Of a stretch of 64,000 nucleotides of DNA, positions 1-14,000 are shown piece after piece. The translations under genes and the position numbers were made by a program. Source of the stretch: Neckera pumila (Eukaryota; Streptophyta; Bryopsida; Hypnales; Neckeraceae); contig OZ018412.1 in NCBI GenBank assembly GCA_963969595.1, forward strand, positions 4,032,501 to 4,096,500, given 5' to 3'. The stretch's first letter is position 1; the number at the start of each line of letters is the position of its first letter. The notes below the pieces were generated by a model. The model ran no database searches. It saw only the letters and a list, made by a program, of their open reading frames with translations, and was not told where the DNA came from.

Positions 1-792
1 AAAGGAACTGAGCCTGGCAAGCAGAGAGCTAGGTCATTGCTCGGCTTCGATCTTTCTTTTCTAAATCTTGCTGTTTCTGCGATCGAGACATGGAGTCAGT
101 AGTTGCTGGCACCAACTCGGTGAGAACTTCGCATAAATATATGCATGGTAGGTTCACTAGGTTGGTACTTGTAATCGAGGATACATGCAGCAGCTGTGCC
201 TGAGCGTGTCCCCAAAGTCTGGCATTATCAAAGACCATTGGTCAAAGCAGATGCGAACGCAGGAGAGGAAGCTTCCAAAGCCAACACTGCGCCTAATGCT
301 GAAGTTATTGAGCCAGAGCCCTTGGTTCAAAATACTTGTATCCAAAGCAATGCTAAAATTTTTCATATATAATAGTTGTTCATTAACAAATGAAACTGTA
401 GAATCTTTTAGTTAATTTGTTGGAATACAAACTCCTAAATTTTAGAGTAAGAAATTTTACCAATTGCAAGATTGTGATGCTTGAATTTCAGATTCTGAAA
501 GAAGTGTTTATGAAAGAAGTGTTTTCAACTCTTCACAAATGGTTACGTTTCATCTTTCAAACTTTTTATCCAAAAATGTATACTCAAATATCATTTTATA
601 CTTGGGGGAACTAAGGAGAACTATCATCCCGAGACAGATCGAGGTCTTACAATCTCTATGGAAGTTCTGATTCAATGTACAATTCTGAGTCTTTCTGTGA
701 AAATTCTAATTCAATGTACAGTACATTTCTGAGCCTCTCTATGAAAGTTCTAATTCCATGTACAATTATAAGTCAGTGACACTATTGCCTAG
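1..792. other. AT-rich flank with a possible gene remnant
   Basis: No gene is secure here. An ATG at 90 opens a short frame with a donor-like GTGAGA at 120. A frame rich in Ala, Glu and Pro runs from about 190 to 405 and looks more protein-like than its surroundings, but I could not join the two with matching splice phase. From about 620 to 780 a motif around TCTGATTCAATGTACA repeats three times, and related text recurs near 15,150-15,250. Confidence 0.2.
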
Positions 793-1679
793 CCCTAAGG
801 TAGCTTGTGTGACCTGAAATATTTTAGCTTGATTTTTTGAAACTTTTTTTAAGATAGGGAATCACAGTAGTTTTCTAAAGATATATGTTTTTTTTCAATT
901 GGTGCCCGGGAGCAAAAGTTATGCCATCTGAAATAAAAAAAAAAGCAACTCGCTAGGAAAAAAAACCCGGTAAAAAATTGTATTTTTTTCTTAAAAAATT
1001 CTTCTCAAAGATTATGTTTTTGTCTACATTTGAAGCTTTGATTCATTCTTTTTGGACTCAAAATGAGAAATTTATAGACAATCTTGATTTTTTCGGGCAA
1101 TTTAAGCATTTTCTTCAAAAAACAACTCATAGAATTCATTTTTGAATGCAATTTTCAAATTTTTTCAAATTTTCTTTTTTGGAAAGGTTAAGTTTGTTTG
1201 CAAGAACAATCCCACCATTGGGATTATGGTGTTTTAATTCCACCTAAGAGCTATTAACGATTTAGTGCTTCATTCAATTTTGGACCTCTTCTATTTAACA
1301 ATTTTTTTAAATGTGAAAATCAAGTTTTGATGTTCTGAAATGTATAACCCTAACTCTCAACTCAAATGTTCAACATAAAAACTTTTAATCCAATGGTGTG
1401 TAATGCAAAACAAATCTACAAATGACCGTCAAAGTCATCTGAAGTTGCACGCCACAGTTCCAAAAAACTTCTTTTTCCAACTTCAAATGCTAATATCTTC
1501 CAATCCATACGGTTAAACTTCATGAAATTACCACATGATCTAAGACAAGTGAAGTACAAGATCCTATGGTTAGATTCTAAAAAAATAGTATTTTTTGGTT
1601 TCTTGAGTGATCGCAGCAGAAATGACAATTTCTAGTGGTTTTGGAGCCAGAAAATGCCTTGGGCCTTTAGGGGGGTTAA
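793..1679. repeat. TTAA-type miniature element, left end degraded
   Basis: The right end is clear: a GGGCCTTTAGG-type terminus runs into GGTTAA at 1,676-1,679, like the other TTAA elements in this window. The interior matches the subfamily at 8,642-9,555 (for example, the stretch from TTTTTGAAACTTTTT through the poly-T run). I could not find a clean left TTAACCCC end, so the left boundary is approximate. No coding capacity. Confidence 0.5.
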
Positions 1680-4600
1680 ATCAACCTCTTTTGCCATTGA
1701 GTGAATTGAAGAAAAAGTGTTTTTTATTGCAAGAGCCAATCTTTTTTTTTGCTTTCTTCACATCTCTTCACAAGTTGCACATCAACAGATTTTAGGAGGC
1801 CTACGGTCACAAATGAGTGCCTACAACACAAATCCTTGAAAATTCATAAGTAACTCAATAATGTTTCAAAATATGAAGCCAATTGTATTACAAGTAGCAT
1901 CTATTTGTCTTTCTTTGAAAAATGAGCTAATAATCTTTTGTCCACAAAAACGCATGAAAAATGCGGATCAACCCTTAAATGGTTGCTTTAAATGGTTGCT
2001 TTTAGAGCATTTCAATCTATATCCATTGTATATGCAGATACTAGGGAATAATGCAATTTATGCATCAATAACCAAAGGAAGTACACTGGGAGATGCAACC
2101 TTCTCATTTTCTCAATTCCTAGGGACAACCATTCTATTTTGGCTAAATATTGCCAGATTTCAATAGTTGTACTTGTTGTAAACTGGCAGATTGACTTGTA
2201 ACTGGTTGTGATCCAAAAATTGAAAATACTTTGCAAAGTTTGCCATTCTAAGTCATTAGAGGAAATTTCAGGCCTCCTGAGGGCTGCTCCACGGTCCTCT
2301 GAGGTACCTTGAAATTTGTTTTTTTTTTGCTGAAAAACTCGTTTTTTTCCTATTTCCACCCTGTTGAAACTGTAGCAACAGTGGCGTAGGAATCAAAAAT
2401 TCCGAATAAAAAATTATTAATTTTTTTTTAATCTAATTTTTTTAAGAATAAATAAAAAATAAAAATAAAAATAAAAAATAAATCGCGAAAGCTGACTGCT
2501 CACCGTAACAGTCAACTTGGTGTGATAGACCAAGCTTTTAATAGTTTGGTTTGTCACATTCTAGTAGCGCCCTAGAGGGTTCATTTTTTCTCTAATGTGG
2601 CCTAAGGTATACAATCTGTTTCTGACCCATTTGCAAAAGAGATAGGGTGAATTATTTTCATAAATGAGGGGAAGATGATGTCGACTTGGGCCTTCATTAT
2701 TGTGTGAAGAATAACAAATTGACACCTAATGACATTGCTAAGACCAAGTTTTAGTTTTGCGCTTTCAGAAATAGGTTTATTTATACATTGAAAACAAGTT
2801 GAATTGTAATCTATACTTCCATATTTCCAAACAAGATGAAAAATTAGTAAAAAATAGAGTAATCTTCATTATTTTTATCCCCTAGCTAGAAAAAATTATC
2901 CCCCTACCATCACTCAAACGGACAAATGCTAAAACACTTAACATTATAAAAAATGTGTCTTATATTTTAAGACACCTTTTTGGATACCTCCCCTCCCAAG
3001 GAAGTCAGGGAACATAACATAGTTATGAAAGTGTTAGAAATTTAAAATTTGTAACAACAAAAGGGTACAATCTATGCTTAAGATAAACCAGCTTATGACA
3101 AGCACAATGATTGTTTTGCCTTGTTGGCATTGTTGAAATTTTTTAAATTTTATTCACATAAAGAAAAATAATACAAATGGGGAGAGCAATTGAAATTCTA
3201 TTTTATTGACAAATTATGAATTTTTTATGAATTTTTGAAGTATGCTATCCAATTGGCCCAAAAGAGTCTCTAGACTATTCAAAAATCAATAAAAAATTAA
3301 ACCATATAGTCATCTTATACACCTAAAGAAGTCACAATATTTCCTAATATAGACACTACATGAAGGCCTAAAAATGTCACTTCATGTGATGTTCCTATTG
3401 CACCCACTAATTATTCCATTACCATCATCAAAGACATTGATTGTGGCCACCAATTCAACCTAATGTAGCCCAAATCTTATTTATTGAAAAAAGGTTGTCA
3501 TGGATTGATGCAAGATTTAAATGGATCAATTCTAAATATTTTTTATGGTCTTTTGCTTGTAATGGGCTGGTTTATTCTTTATAGTTTGTGTTTTTTCTCT
3601 TTTATTTTCCAATTCAAGCCTGAAATAAAAGGAAATTAAAATCCACTATTATTTCAATACAAAAAAGAAAAAAGAGCTCAGGTACATTTCCACTTGGAGG
3701 TGACTAATTCTTTGGGTATAGCATATATCATTGCTTGAGAATAACACGTAAATTAAAATTACATGAGTTTACAGGACAAATTAAGACCCCGATTAAGACT
3801 TGCTACAAAAGTCATAAGCAATTAGAGCCTATTAGTAAGTAACTAGCAATATAGAGAAGAAGGTCAGATCGCCCAATTTCAAGTTACCTGTATTTTGAAC
3901 AGATAGGAACAGATAGTGAGGAACAAGTTCCAGATCAAATTATTTTTCAAAACCCCTCATTTTATTTTTTTTGGGGGGGGGTCTGAAAATAATTTGATTG
4001 GAAAATCTCAAAATCCCAGTACCCTCCCTCAGTCTTGTATTTTTGGAAACAAAGTCGTTTGACAATCAATATGGGATAATCCGTATCCGTTTTCCGTATC
4101 TGTTTCCGTATCCGTATACATACGATATATGTACGGTATCGTAATATTCGAATCAAGATTAACGGCAGGGAAGGGGGTGTTTTTATTTTGGGGGGAGGGG
4201 GGGGGGGGGGGGGGCTAATTAATTGAGTAGGAAGTGTTCCTCTCTTTCAAGGGATAGTAGAAAAGAAGGTCAAATCGCCCAATTTCAAGTATGTTCTCCA
4301 AAAGCAAGCCCTAGATAAATCAAAGAAAAATAAACGTTTGGTGAACTCTCTTTAAGGTGTAAACATTGAAAATAGGGTACAGTTTTAAAAAATCTACCAA
4401 TTCAACTTTGATCATGTTTAACTTTTGCATATTACAATCAAATATAATTTTTAGATTGCACTCAACTTTAATTGCAATTTGTTTTTATGTGATTAAAAAT
4501 TTGAAACTTTCCAGTACTCAATAAGACTCTTCACAAAACTTTGTTTGGTTTAAGGTGATTCTAGCTTGTTTCTATAACAACACAATGGCCTAAAAGCATC

Positions 4601-6048
4601 CGATGGATGACAGAGAATATGTCTATGTAAGACAAATGTGCATGAGTTCATCTTTAGAAATTTGTATGAAAAGAGGAGGCCTTGTACAGAAGTTTGACCT
4701 CCAATGAGTGCTCTTGGTGTTTTTTAAACAAATGATTCATACAATATCAAAAAGGATGATTTCTACGGTGACTAGCCTAGCATTTTAAGGTTTAGCCTGC
4801 TTTACAAGTATTTTAGAAGTAGTGGATGAAAAGTGCCCAAGTAATGCTTGATACCCCCAACAGTCTCTTTGGAATGGCAAAAATGCCATTTTTGTTAGGG
4901 TTGGTAATTCTATCAAATGCTAACTTTTCTGTTAAGAATAGTTTAGTGGATTAGCAATGATGGAAATTCTATTTGCTTTTGCACATTAGTATACTTGTAA
5001 ATTAAAGAATCTCCATCTTTGCTAATCCAATTGCTAAACCAATTTTTAAAGACTAAAGAACCCACTTTGAAATTTTTGGAAATTTGGGCAAACTTTGTTG
5101 ACTTCAAAATTTAGAATGTTTAGATGAATTTTTAAAATGGATGCTAATCATTGTATTCTATGTACAAAGCTTGGTTTCATGTCATTCCAATTAATATTGT
5201 AAAGGTTAGAAGGGTTTAAAATTTCTTTTATTTGAATGTCAAACCGGGCAGCAACAAATATATTCTGAAATTTGACCAATTAATTCTTTTGGATTGTACA
5301 GTTTGATATATAGTCAAAAACATTTGAACCATTCAATTATGAGTATTGAGATGAAAATTATGAGGATTTTTAGTTTGCAGACAATGAAGTTTGAAAATAT
5401 AAAAAGCCATCTTTTGAACTTAATCTTGAAAATTTTCAAATAAAACCAAAACCAAAGGATACTGATTGTTTACTAGAATATTTTTACCATTGGATTAAAA
5501 AATTCTCAACTTCCTGTAAAAATTATGAGTAGTTTATTTTTTTCTTTCGTTCAATATCACCTTCTACTATGTAATTTTTTTAAAGATGAATATGAAAGTA
5601 TTTTTGTTAAATTTTCTTAAATATATTCTCAATCCATTCTCCAATATATTGACAAAAATACACAAGTTATAGGACGTACATTTTTTTTTCTAATAATGTT
5701 GAAAGACAAATTTTCACCTTTTGAAAGGACTCCAAAAGTCTACATTTAGAATTATGAGCACATTGAACATACAATGGGGATATTCACTCTAAAATTTTGG
5801 AGCAATGTACTTAAGCAAGTTAACCAAGGGATCTTTTGTTTAGAGTTGGTTAAAAACAAATATAGATGAGGATATTAGTCTTGCTTTTGGGGATGGATAT
5901 TTGAAGCACTTTGGGGCCTCTAAACACAAAAAACTTTAGGAGTTAAAGTTGCACATGCGGGACAAATGGGTAACCCATATATATATATATTTCAAAAAAA
6001 GCCATAACTAATTAAAAAACTAGATTTTTTCAACAAATTTTAGACATG
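1680..6048. other. AT-rich intergenic region, no gene seen
   Basis: I see no convincing gene. There is A/T low-complexity sequence at about 2,395-2,485, a degenerate CCGTATC-type simple repeat at about 4,078-4,145, and an uninterrupted run of 18 G at 4,197-4,214, a likely site of assembly error. The short open frames are what AT-rich DNA gives by chance. Confidence 0.6.
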
Positions 6049-6990
6049 TTAACCCCTAAAGGTTTTTTACTATGTTTTCACCAAAATTGCTCCAAAACTG
6101 CCATTTCTAATACAAGTATCAAATTTTAGAAAACAAACATTTCTGAATACATACAACCATATGATCTTGTAGTACACTGGTTTAAGAAGATGTGGAAAAA
6201 ATTTCAGAATTTTCCACCATATAGATTGCAAGATAGTAGCGTTTGAACTAACAAGAATCCGGTTTTAATCACTGGAAAAATCTGGGCAGCTGCCCTTCAC
6301 AAGGTCACATTTGTATGAAAAAATGTCTGAAATGGTGGTTACTCTTTGAATTCATTCTTCAAGGCAAGTTTGGCTACATCCTTGAAAATTTTCAGATCAT
6401 TTGGAATAGTACAACATATAGGAAAAAAATAGTAAGTAGGAAGAGGTAGAGAATGACTCAAAATACTAAATTGTCAAGAATTTAATTATGGAATTGAAAA
6501 ATGCCAATCCCAACAATCGTAATGTTGTAATAAACAATATACACCCAATGTTTTTTGTTTTATTCAAAACTATTGAAAATTGAGTTAGATAAAGGACTTC
6601 AAAGTTTATTTTAGAGTTGAGATTCCATAACTACCCTCAAATTAAGAATCCTCATAACTTTTGACTCGTTAATCCAAATGGAATGATTCAAAGCTTCCCA
6701 CGTACACATAAATCTAAAGAACCAATTTCAAATTTTTATTCTCTTAAAAAGTGATTTTTAAAGAAGTTTTTTATGCTGCCCGGGCTGCCCGCCGAGCAAT
6801 GAAAATGACATATCATGCAATAACTTTTTAATCATGTAGTCAAAAGTTATGAAAATTATTGGGCCTTAAAGCTACTCCTTGGGAAAATATTGTGTGAAAA
6901 TTTCAAAGAAAAATGAAAAAATTCGCTTGTAGTGAGCTGCCTAAAAACGCTATGTTCTCAAAAAAGCATGTTCAGGGCTTTAGGGGTTAA
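6049..6990. mobile_element. TTAA-flanked non-autonomous transposon (about 0.94 kb)
   Basis: Begins TTAACCCCTAAAGG and ends CTTTAGGGGTTAA, so the termini are inverted repeats with TTAA at both outer edges. The interior is homologous to 15,402-16,331 and 16,652-17,594 (shared stretches near TTCACCAAAATTGCTCC and GGATCTTGTAGTA). There is no open frame of useful length, so it must be mobilised in trans. TTAA targets followed by CCC fit piggyBac-like or Kolobok-like elements; the superfamily is inference. Confidence 0.75.
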
Positions 6991-8641
6991 AGTACAAGTA
7001 ACATACTCGTATAAAATGATTTTTTGAAAAGTTTGAAAACACTTTTTATTTTTGAAGAACTCAACCAAATTTATTACCTGAAAAAAACTTTTAATATGAA
7101 TAAAATTTTTCCAAGATTCTCTAGTAAATGGAATGAAAATTCTTCTTAGAATTTTTTTGTAAGAATTTCATGAAATTAAAAATTTATTGAGTTTAATATT
7201 AATGAATAAAATATGACTCAAATGAATTACATTTCTTATAACTCACCTCCAAAATCTCCAAAAAGTTATAAAAAATAATATATAAATCTTTTATATACCT
7301 TCAAGAATTCCTTAGTTTTGAATATTTTTAGAAAAAATAATGAAAACATTAAATATATTGAAGTCGTATTTTAGTTAGTAATATATCATTCAATAAAATT
7401 GTAAAATTTGTGAAATTCTTACCAAAAAATTGGAAAAATATATATAAAAGTATTAAGTTGTATTCAAAGTTTTTTCACTAATAAATTTGATTCAATTATT
7501 TAAAGGAAAAAAATTGAAATTAAATAATTTGTTTCATCAAAACATAAAGTCACTATTTTGGAGAATTTATGAGAGCCATTGTAACTTTCACATCACAAAT
7601 CCAAATAGAATGAGTCAAATCTTTCTCTATTGACAAAAATATAATCTATAAGAAACAAAAGTCAATTTTTATTTCCATTTTTTTGGTTGCCCACTGAATA
7701 CCATTCTGTACTTAATATGGCATAATTTTTTTATTAAGGCACTAATTGAAATAAAAAATTTATTTCCAAAAATGTAATATGTTTTTCTATATCTATAAAA
7801 ATAAGGGTTAAAAAAACAATGGTGCTAGTATGTGAGCCTAAGAATGCGAGCTTATGAGCATTGAGCCTACTATATAGATACCTATAATATAGATACCATA
7901 CACTATAGAAGGTGTATGTATCATAAACACCTATAATATGGGTATTTGTAACATATATATAATATAATTATAGATGGTTTATACAATATATACATCTATA
8001 ACATAAGTATGTAGTATTCTAGGCTCATGGGCTCACACTCCTATGCTCACATAATAGCAACCCTTGAGCTCACTCTAGTGTCCCATGAATGACCTCTAAA
8101 CCATTGTATATAATAATCTACACCAAAATTGATCCTTGTATAGATTCTTACTTTAATTATATAAAATCATACTAATGATTATAAAAATTGTTGCAAAGTC
8201 AATTTGCAAGTTGTTTTCCACTAAATAATGAAAAATATAAATTTAGACAATTATTCAAAAATTATCTTTTTAGAATTTAATTACATAATTTTGGTGAGTT
8301 TCCAAAGTCAAATTACTTTTAAATCGGTTCAATTAATATAATTTTATATTTCTAATTTTATTTTTATTTTTTATGATTATCCAAAATCAAATTGTTTAAA
8401 TAGATTTGGTGAAAGTGCATTAAGATTTTTTTAAATGTACTTATGTAAGTTACTTGGAAACATATGTGTGATTTGTCTTTTACACAAATTTTACAAAGGT
8501 TGAAGTAGGCAAGAAGCCATATTTTAAAACACATGCACGCTTTGTTATTGTTTGATTGGATGATCCATGAGGGATTCAGGATAGACATCATGCTCCTATG
8601 CTAGTTCAATCACTTTTCAATGTGGTTAAAGTAGTAGCACT
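6991..8641. other. AT-rich intergenic region, no gene seen
   Basis: Nothing coding is visible. Between about 7,860 and 8,000 there is a run of short degenerate repeats built on ACCTATAATAT and its complement, probably simple-sequence expansion. Confidence 0.6.
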
Positions 8642-9555
8642 TTAACCCTAAAAGCCCATTGTCCCTTTGGAAGATAAATGGGATTTTGGTCAAGTACCTA
8701 TGGGCTGAATTTTTGTCGTGATTTTGGAAACTTTTTGTGAATATAAAAAAATTGCTAGGCTTCGTGGGAATAATTTTTTTTTTCAAACAATGCTTGGAAA
8801 AAAAAGTTATGCCTAAATATGCTCAGAACAGCGTTTAGGGGGCAGCAAAAAAAAATTATTTTTATTTAATTTAAATTTTTCTTTATATATTATATTTTTG
8901 TCTTTTTGGATAGCTTTGATTCATTTCATTTGGATTTGTTAAGAAGAAGTTATGGATAATCTTGTTTTGGGGGCACTTAGAGCATCTTCTTGAAAAAAAT
9001 AACTTGTAGGATTTATTTCTGAATGCAACTTTTACAATTTTTCAAAAAAAAGTTTCACACGGTTTAGGTTTTTTACTAGAATAATCTCACAGTTGGAATT
9101 AGTGCTTTTTAATTCCATATGAAAGATATTAATATTTTAGATTTTCCTTCTATCTCATATCTACTTCTACTTAATAATTTTTTTAATAATGAAAATTAAT
9201 TGATTTTGGGTTTTTAGTTTTTTCCTAGACTCTCAACTCAATTCTCCACTATAAACATTTAAATCTCAAAACTCCATAGTGCAAAAAATTTAAGTTAAAA
9301 ATGTTCAAATTTATAAAATCTAGTCCCGCATTGTGCTAAAAAATTTGTTTTTTTTCACTTTAAATGCAAATATATTGCAAATTGTGCAGTCAAAAGTTCT
9401 GAAATTTTTTCTATACGTTCTCATACTAGTTAGGTGTAAGATCCTACAATTAAATGTGCAAAAAAACATTTTTTAATTTTTTTACTCTTTGCTATAAAAT
9501 GGCAGTTTTGGGTGTTTTTTTGGCAAAAAAAAAGCCTTAGGCCTTTAGGGGTAAA
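8642..9555. mobile_element. TTAA-type non-autonomous transposon, second subfamily
   Basis: The left end reads TTAACCCTAAAAGCCCATTGTCCC and the right end GGCCTTTAGGGGTAAA, so the right TTAA has mutated. The interior resembles 18,322-19,169 and 23,666-24,603 (the GGACAATGGG terminus, and the stretch around GATTCATTTCATTTGGATT). No coding capacity. Confidence 0.65.
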
Positions 9556-10076
9556 ACAACAATATAAGAGTTTCAATGTCTTTTGTATGGCCACATAGTG
9601 AATTTTTTGATTAGGTGATAAGCAAATTACAGTGAAAGATGTTGTAAGTAGAATATATAAATTTTTTGATACTTAAAGAATATGTTATAAATTTTCAAAA
9701 GCAACATGACATAGGTCACTACAATGGTCATATTCAATAGAAATTAACAAATGATGATTGAACCTCAAAAGCATCAAATGATGATTAAATCAATGATGAT
9801 TGATAAACAACTAGTATACAATTTGAAAGCATCTCAAAAATGACTCACTTCTAAATCGCTGAAACTTCATCGCAGCGAAATACACACAAAATACGGAGGT
9901 AACGTCAAATTTCCTCAAAGGCGCCTTCAGTGAAAAAGAGGCCATTTGCAAGTCGTAGATTAGTGAGGCCAAGTCGCAAAAAATCACTGTGACCTTCACA
10001 GGAGGAAAACAAATGAACTCTCGACAAAACCACGTATAGGAAGTTTGATTTTTATCGCGTCTTCATCCCCCAATGG

Positions 10077-10669
10077 ATGATTGCAAGAAACACCTATACT
10101 ATTTGTTGCGTTTTGCAACAATAATCATGATTTTTTTTGGAATACTTTAAAATTAGAAAAAAAATCTTATTTTTAACTAATTTAAACATCAAAGTATCTA
10201 TTTTCTTGAGTTTTAGCACTTTTCTATTTCTCCTACTTAGAGAATTTTCTTGCGCTTTTCCTTTGGTAGTTATCGTCATTTTAAAGGTGTATACATTAGC
10301 CATATTTTTAAAATTTTAAATTGAGTATTTTTAGAATTGCTTTGGACCATAGCTATAAGTCTACTAGAAGACCATCTACTCAAAATTTCAACTCAAAATA
10401 GTTGACTAAAAAATATTATTGTTTTTTTGGATACAAAATAGTACTAAAAATCTCAAAATTGGCAAATGTGACATAATATTGGGGGCTATTATTAAATAGC
10501 AAAAAATATTTAAAAATTTCCAAAAAATTAGGCAAGATGTATTATAGTTATAAAAACCTTGTCTATGAATTTGGAATCATTTGGACTCAAATGCAAAAGT
10601 TATAGCCAAAATACTAATCATCACGCAACGTGTGACAGGAAATAGTACAAGTGTTTCTTGCAATCACCA
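10077..10669. mobile_element. MITE with TGATTGCAAGAAACACC ends
   Basis: ATGATTGCAAGAAACACCT at the left is mirrored by GTGTTTCTTGCAATCACC at the right, about 590 bp apart. The same termini bound a 156 bp relative at 19,303-19,458, so this is a family and not a chance palindrome. No coding capacity and no clear target duplication. Superfamily not assigned. Confidence 0.65.
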
Positions 10670-10739
10670 CACTCGCAACTGCAACTAGTAGTAAATGACT
10701 TGAACATTGTTGCCAAAGGCCAGATGGTGCAATTAGAGA

Positions 10740-10814
10740 AGTGCAATCGTGCCACAGTCATTTTGTGGGGGCATATATGACTTTAGTCATTTATGCCCTC
10801 ATTTTCTTGTAGTG
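10740..10814 (-). repeat. Partial CACTA-type MITE end
   Basis: ATTTTCTTGTAGTG at 10,801-10,814 is the complement of CACTACAAGAAAAT, the classic CACTA terminus. Just inside it lies an imperfect hairpin: GGGCATATATGAC at 10,769-10,781 against GTCATTTATGCCC at 10,786-10,798. The matching left terminus was not found, so the copy is truncated or solo. Confidence 0.55.
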
Positions 10815-11059
10815 GTAAGATTATAGTTCCTTGTGTAAGTTTTCTATGTCTATATTTCATAATCATGCTCAAATAATATGTTTGTTGTTTATCAAATTTA
10901 TATTGAGGCATTACTTTGGGCTAACCACTTTGATATCATTTTTCTTAGAACAAATCTCATAGTACTAAGGCGTAATGGTTTGTCTAGAAATTTAATGAGG
11001 AAGAATCACCAACTTAAAGCCAACCAACAATCAATGCAGGCATGAATCTTTGGTCTTCA

Positions 11060-14000
11060 TCTTACAAGATAACAAATCTTGAGCATCAACCAAGTAAGAA
11101 CAAATTAGTTTATTTGATAAATCTTTACATTGAGGTCACATTACTCTGATTATAAAACTAAATGAATGCTTCTAGACTTAGATCCAAACCTCTTTAAGAT
11201 CACATTGTCCAATATCTAATTCACTTGCCCTCTTACCAAATCATAAGTAATGAACATTTCAACCTCAAAAACACACTTGTCTACCAATATCAAAATTGCA
11301 ATATTAGAGTTGTAAGTTGTATTACAAGAAGTTGCATACAATTGTAATAACATGGATTTGACCCGTACTTGTTCAGAAAGTTCCAAACTAACTTCTTCAA
11401 ATTCCAAGGAGTCTAAAGGCTTCTTGGATGTCACACTTTCATTCAACATTGTGTTGTCATAATGTAACGAAACTCCATATAATCACAAATGGAACAAACA
11501 TCCCCACTTCAAAAGACTCTCTCTGTACTCCCCCTATCGGAGTTGTTGCTCAGTTACAAGCAACCTTTGTGTGATAACATGCTGTTGACAAGGGCACTAC
11601 TGCTTAGAACCAACTTCGTCAGATTTCAAGCTCATATTTCAATTGATCATTTATTATCATGTTCTCTCAACGAAACAAAACTCCATATAATCACGTGCAT
11701 CATGGGTCCCTAGCTGTGTGAGTGTGTATGGAAAGCAACGAAGAGCGTAGCACAACATTCTTAAGGAGTAGATTCGACGACTTCAAAAATATTCTACATT
11801 CATACTGTACATAGTCAGCCTCAACTGGGAAGAACATACAAAAACTAAAGAGAACTGACCAGTCATTGAGAGCCATGCATGCATTGCCACATGAATGTCA
11901 AAATATTGAGTCTTTTTTCGGTAGCAATATAGAATGGCGAGGGTCATTTAGGGTTACGTTATGGGTTTTGCGTAGTCATCTGCCACAGAGAGAATGTCAT
12001 CAAAGAGTGCTTAACAACCTGAGAGGACTGATGACGAGGTTGTGGCGAAGGACGTCTGCATGTCGGCTCGCTCTCCATCGGAATCACTGGATTGTGACGA
12101 TGGTTGCTCTCCCTCTCGCACATTTTCAACACTTTGCGTTGTAGACAATGATCTGACCATGGCCATGTGCGAGAATCCCGGACGAGAGTACCGCGCCTGC
12201 GGTTTACATCTTGGTAAAGGAGGCAGAGACGATGTTGTAGACTCATTGGATTGCAGTAATTGGGACACGAGTCGCATTGATGGCCGATCTTCGGGATTAG
12301 GGCTACAACACAGAAGTCCCAAGTGCAACAGATTTGCCACCACCATCTTGTCTTCCATTGATGGATCTCGAGTGTGAATTGTTGAAGAGTCGAATTCATG
12401 CATGATTGCTGCATCTTGCGCTTCGACATTACCAGAATGTGCAGACCAAGGTGAGAAAGTCCCAAGTCTTGAATCGGACACGAGGAGAAGATCACCCGCT
12501 TCGTGTGCGCGCCATGTCCTGTCAACTAGCGTTCCGTCTCCTCGCTCGATGTTGTTTGTATCAAGCGGCCGTGTCCCGCTCATGACTTCAAGCATCAGGA
12601 CGCCGAAGCTGTACACGTCTGATTCCTTGGTGGCTTTTCCTGTGTGCGGCATCTCTGGGGCCATGTAGCCCAAGGTTCCTGCCATCAAGGTCGTCTTTTC
12701 AATCTTCCGGTGGTCGATTAGTCGAGCAAGTCCAAAATCTCCCAAGTAGGAATTCAAGTCTTCGTCCAGCAAGACGTTGCTGGACTTGATGTCGCGATGC
12801 AACACACATTGCTTGCATTCCTCATGTAAGTACGATAGCGCTGCGGCCACTCCGCTGAGAATGGAGTGGCGCAGTTGCAAAGGAAGTGCCTCCGCTGCAT
12901 TCAATCTCAATGGTCCCGTTGGCTTTTGCTTAGCGAATTGAAAGAGCCACTCATCCAAGCTGCCGTTGCACATGAAGTCATACACAAGCAATAGTTGCTC
13001 TTCTTCGTGACACCATCCTCGCAGCTGCACCAAATTCCGGTGCCGAATCTGACTGAGACTCGCGGCTTCTGCTTGGAAACTCTCCTCCCCGTGCTTGCTC
13101 TCATTTCGCATTCGTTTCACCGCCACCAGGGCACCCGAGGGGAGAATCCCTTTGTACACAGCTCCAAATCCACCGCTTCCAAGCATTTCACTTTTGCTGA
13201 AGTTCATGGTCGCCTTGCTGAGCTCTTTATACGTGAACACGCGCGGCACAAGGTTTTGGTCTACGAGATTAAACTTGGTACCTTGCTTGGTGTAAGATGC
13301 TCTCTTCCGCCGCTTTGCAATTACTATCCCTGCAAGCAGCAACACTGTACCAACTGCAGCACAGACACCAGCAATGATTCCGACCTTTCTTCGACTAGTA
13401 GAGGAATGCTGTATTCCCGGGTTCATTGTCAGTGGAGGTTGCATTCCAGAGCTCGTGAACTGACATGATTGAATGGCGTGAACATTACTGGCCGCTCCGT
13501 TGCTGGAGCTAAAATCCCGCATACATGAAATAGTCTAGAATGTCATCTAAACGAAGATTGGGAGCTTCGGTCGAAGGCTTCGAAGGTTTGGGGATGCTGT
13601 TGTACAGAGAGCCATTAGCAAAATACACCTCCAGCTTCTGAGATGGACTATCGTAATCTATCCAAGCAGTGAAGGATCCACCGTTGACAAGATACGTGCA
13701 GTTGGGAATAGAACCTCCACAGAGATTATGTGACCACGTCGAGTTCATGCTCTTAAGGTCGATGCCGATGTGGTTGTTGCTGGAGTCATTCAGCCAAATG
13801 CTTCGGAAAGTGTCGAACTCGACTGCGAAGACGAGATTCGAATCCCTGCCATAGTCGACATCTTTCATGAGGCACAACGACGAGCCCGGGCTTTGGCCCA
13901 GCAAGGAGGTGTTTCTGGCGAAGGTGAAGGCCATCCGTCTGCATGAAGAAAGCCCGTTTCGATTCGTCGCCCCAGTAGTTGAGACCCGTAATGGAGAATG

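Noticed and set aside
3962..4156. Small minus-strand frame rich in Arg and Ile
   Set aside because: It is the translation of a degenerate CCGTATC simple repeat.
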